Of a stretch of DNA of 64,000 bases, positions 63,656-64,000 are shown one piece after another. Within the stretch, counting starts at the first letter, position 1. Every line of letters begins with the position of its first letter. This DNA comes from Ardenticatenaceae bacterium (GTDB lineage Bacteria; Chloroflexota; Anaerolineae; Promineifilales; Promineifilaceae). The DNA lies in assembly GCA_020634235.1 (NCBI GenBank), contig JACKCB010000002.1, positions 1,488,001 through 1,552,000 of the forward strand, written 5' to 3'. The translations under genes and the position numbers were made by a program. Below the pieces are notes generated by a model that was given only the letters and a program-made list of their open reading frames with translations, did not search any database and was not told the DNA's origin.

Positions 63656-64000
63656 ATGCGTTTGCGCCTCTGGTTTGTGGCGGGGTTATTGATACTGGTC
63701 GGCCTGGTCGCCTGTTCGGACGAGTCGTCTTCGGCCACCTCGGTGGCGGTTCAGGACCCGGCCGGGACGCCCTTCGACGTCATGGCCACCACCCAGGCCC
63801 TGCCCACCCCCGTCCCGCCCACCGCCACCCCTATCCCGCCCACGCCAACGCCGGCCGACCCGCCGGTGGCCACGGTGAACGGCCAGCCCGTCACCCAATC
63901 GCAGTTGGCTCAGGCTGTGGCCCAGCGCAACCTGGGCCTGCAAGGGGCCGCCGACCCCGAGCTAAGCGAGGCCGAAATCCAGACCCAGATGCTGGATATC
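63656..64000 (+). CDS. SurA-like peptidyl-prolyl isomerase lipoprotein (partial)
   Basis: 115 codons are visible before the window ends. Lipobox LVGLVAC, a Pro/Thr-rich linker (residues 45-68), then VATVNGQPVTQSQLAQAV, the typical start of the SurA N-terminal chaperone domain. It would help fold exported proteins outside the membrane. AAGGATG lies upstream of ATG 63656. Confidence 0.8.
   Translation, partial: MRLRLWFVAGLLILVGLVACSDESSSATSVAVQDPAGTPFDVMATTQALPTPVPPTATPIPPTPTPADPPVATVNGQPVTQSQLAQAVAQRNLGLQGAADPELSEAEIQTQMLDI

Overview
The window reads as a chromosomal segment of a Chloroflexota bacterium (Anaerolineae/Caldilineae-like). This placement is an inference from gene content, not from a marker gene. 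It rests on cytoplasm-to-membrane giants that combine SARP/BTAD, kinase, STAND and WD40 modules, Pro/Thr-linker lipoproteins, a stand-alone catalytic subunit of methylmalonyl-CoA mutase, a CxxxY-type CcmE, and high G+C (estimated, not computed, at about 62%). I saw no rRNA, prophage, transposase or CRISPR array. One tRNA (Leu-CAA) is present.

Layout. 1-4.8 kb: cytochrome c maturation operon on the minus strand (ccmE, ccmF, ccmH, ccmG, ccmI-like). 5-8.9 kb: membrane protein, two DinB-fold proteins and YgfZ. 8.9-11 kb: methylmalonyl-CoA epimerase and mutase. 11-18 kb: DUF1990, a renalase-like oxidoreductase, tandem paralogous envelope proteins, tRNA-Leu, ECF sigma/anti-sigma/Nudix, and a two-gene operon of HTH plus Hfq/Sm-like fusions. 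18-23.7 kb: GH31 glucosidase, Gfo/Idh/MocA dehydrogenase, and a HicB-like/triple-DinB fusion. 23.8-38 kb: a 14 kb minus-strand lipid/polyketide locus made of an acyl-CoA dehydrogenase, a 2634-aa single-module synthase (KS-AT-KS-ACP-KR-DH), a phosphopantetheinyl transferase, a three-part acyl-CoA carboxylase, and a 34-aa membrane peptide. 38-45.4 kb: amino-acid oxidase-like flavoprotein, iron-type ABC permease, SDR, fused aconitase X, class V aminotransferase. 45.6-50.7 kb: BMP-type nucleoside/sugar ABC transporter. 50.9-60.1 kb: nucleotidyltransferase, propeller lipoprotein, SnoaL protein and a 2088-aa SARP-kinase-STAND-WD40 receptor. 60.1-64 kb: Nudix, MFS, HutI and a SurA-like lipoprotein cut by the window end.

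The strongest unexplained signal is window-wide. The palindrome CCGGCCGG, usually extended to CCCGGCCGGG, recurs about 140 times by hand count. It lies in genes of both strands and between genes, and resembles the HIP1 palindrome of cyanobacteria in behaviour. It leaves a footprint of Pro-Ala-Gly and Arg-Pro-Gly tripeptides in the proteins. It is missing from about 51.3 to 54.9 kb, and in the giant receptor gene a different palindrome, ACGGCCGT, takes over. This suggests DNA acquired from a lineage with another iterated palindrome.

Other items of interest are the HTH/Hfq-like pair, the synthase locus with a divergent biotin carboxylase and a tiny membrane peptide, a shared GTGA-N6-TCAC operator upstream of unrelated operons, and paired-hairpin repeats just upstream of two ribosome-binding sites.
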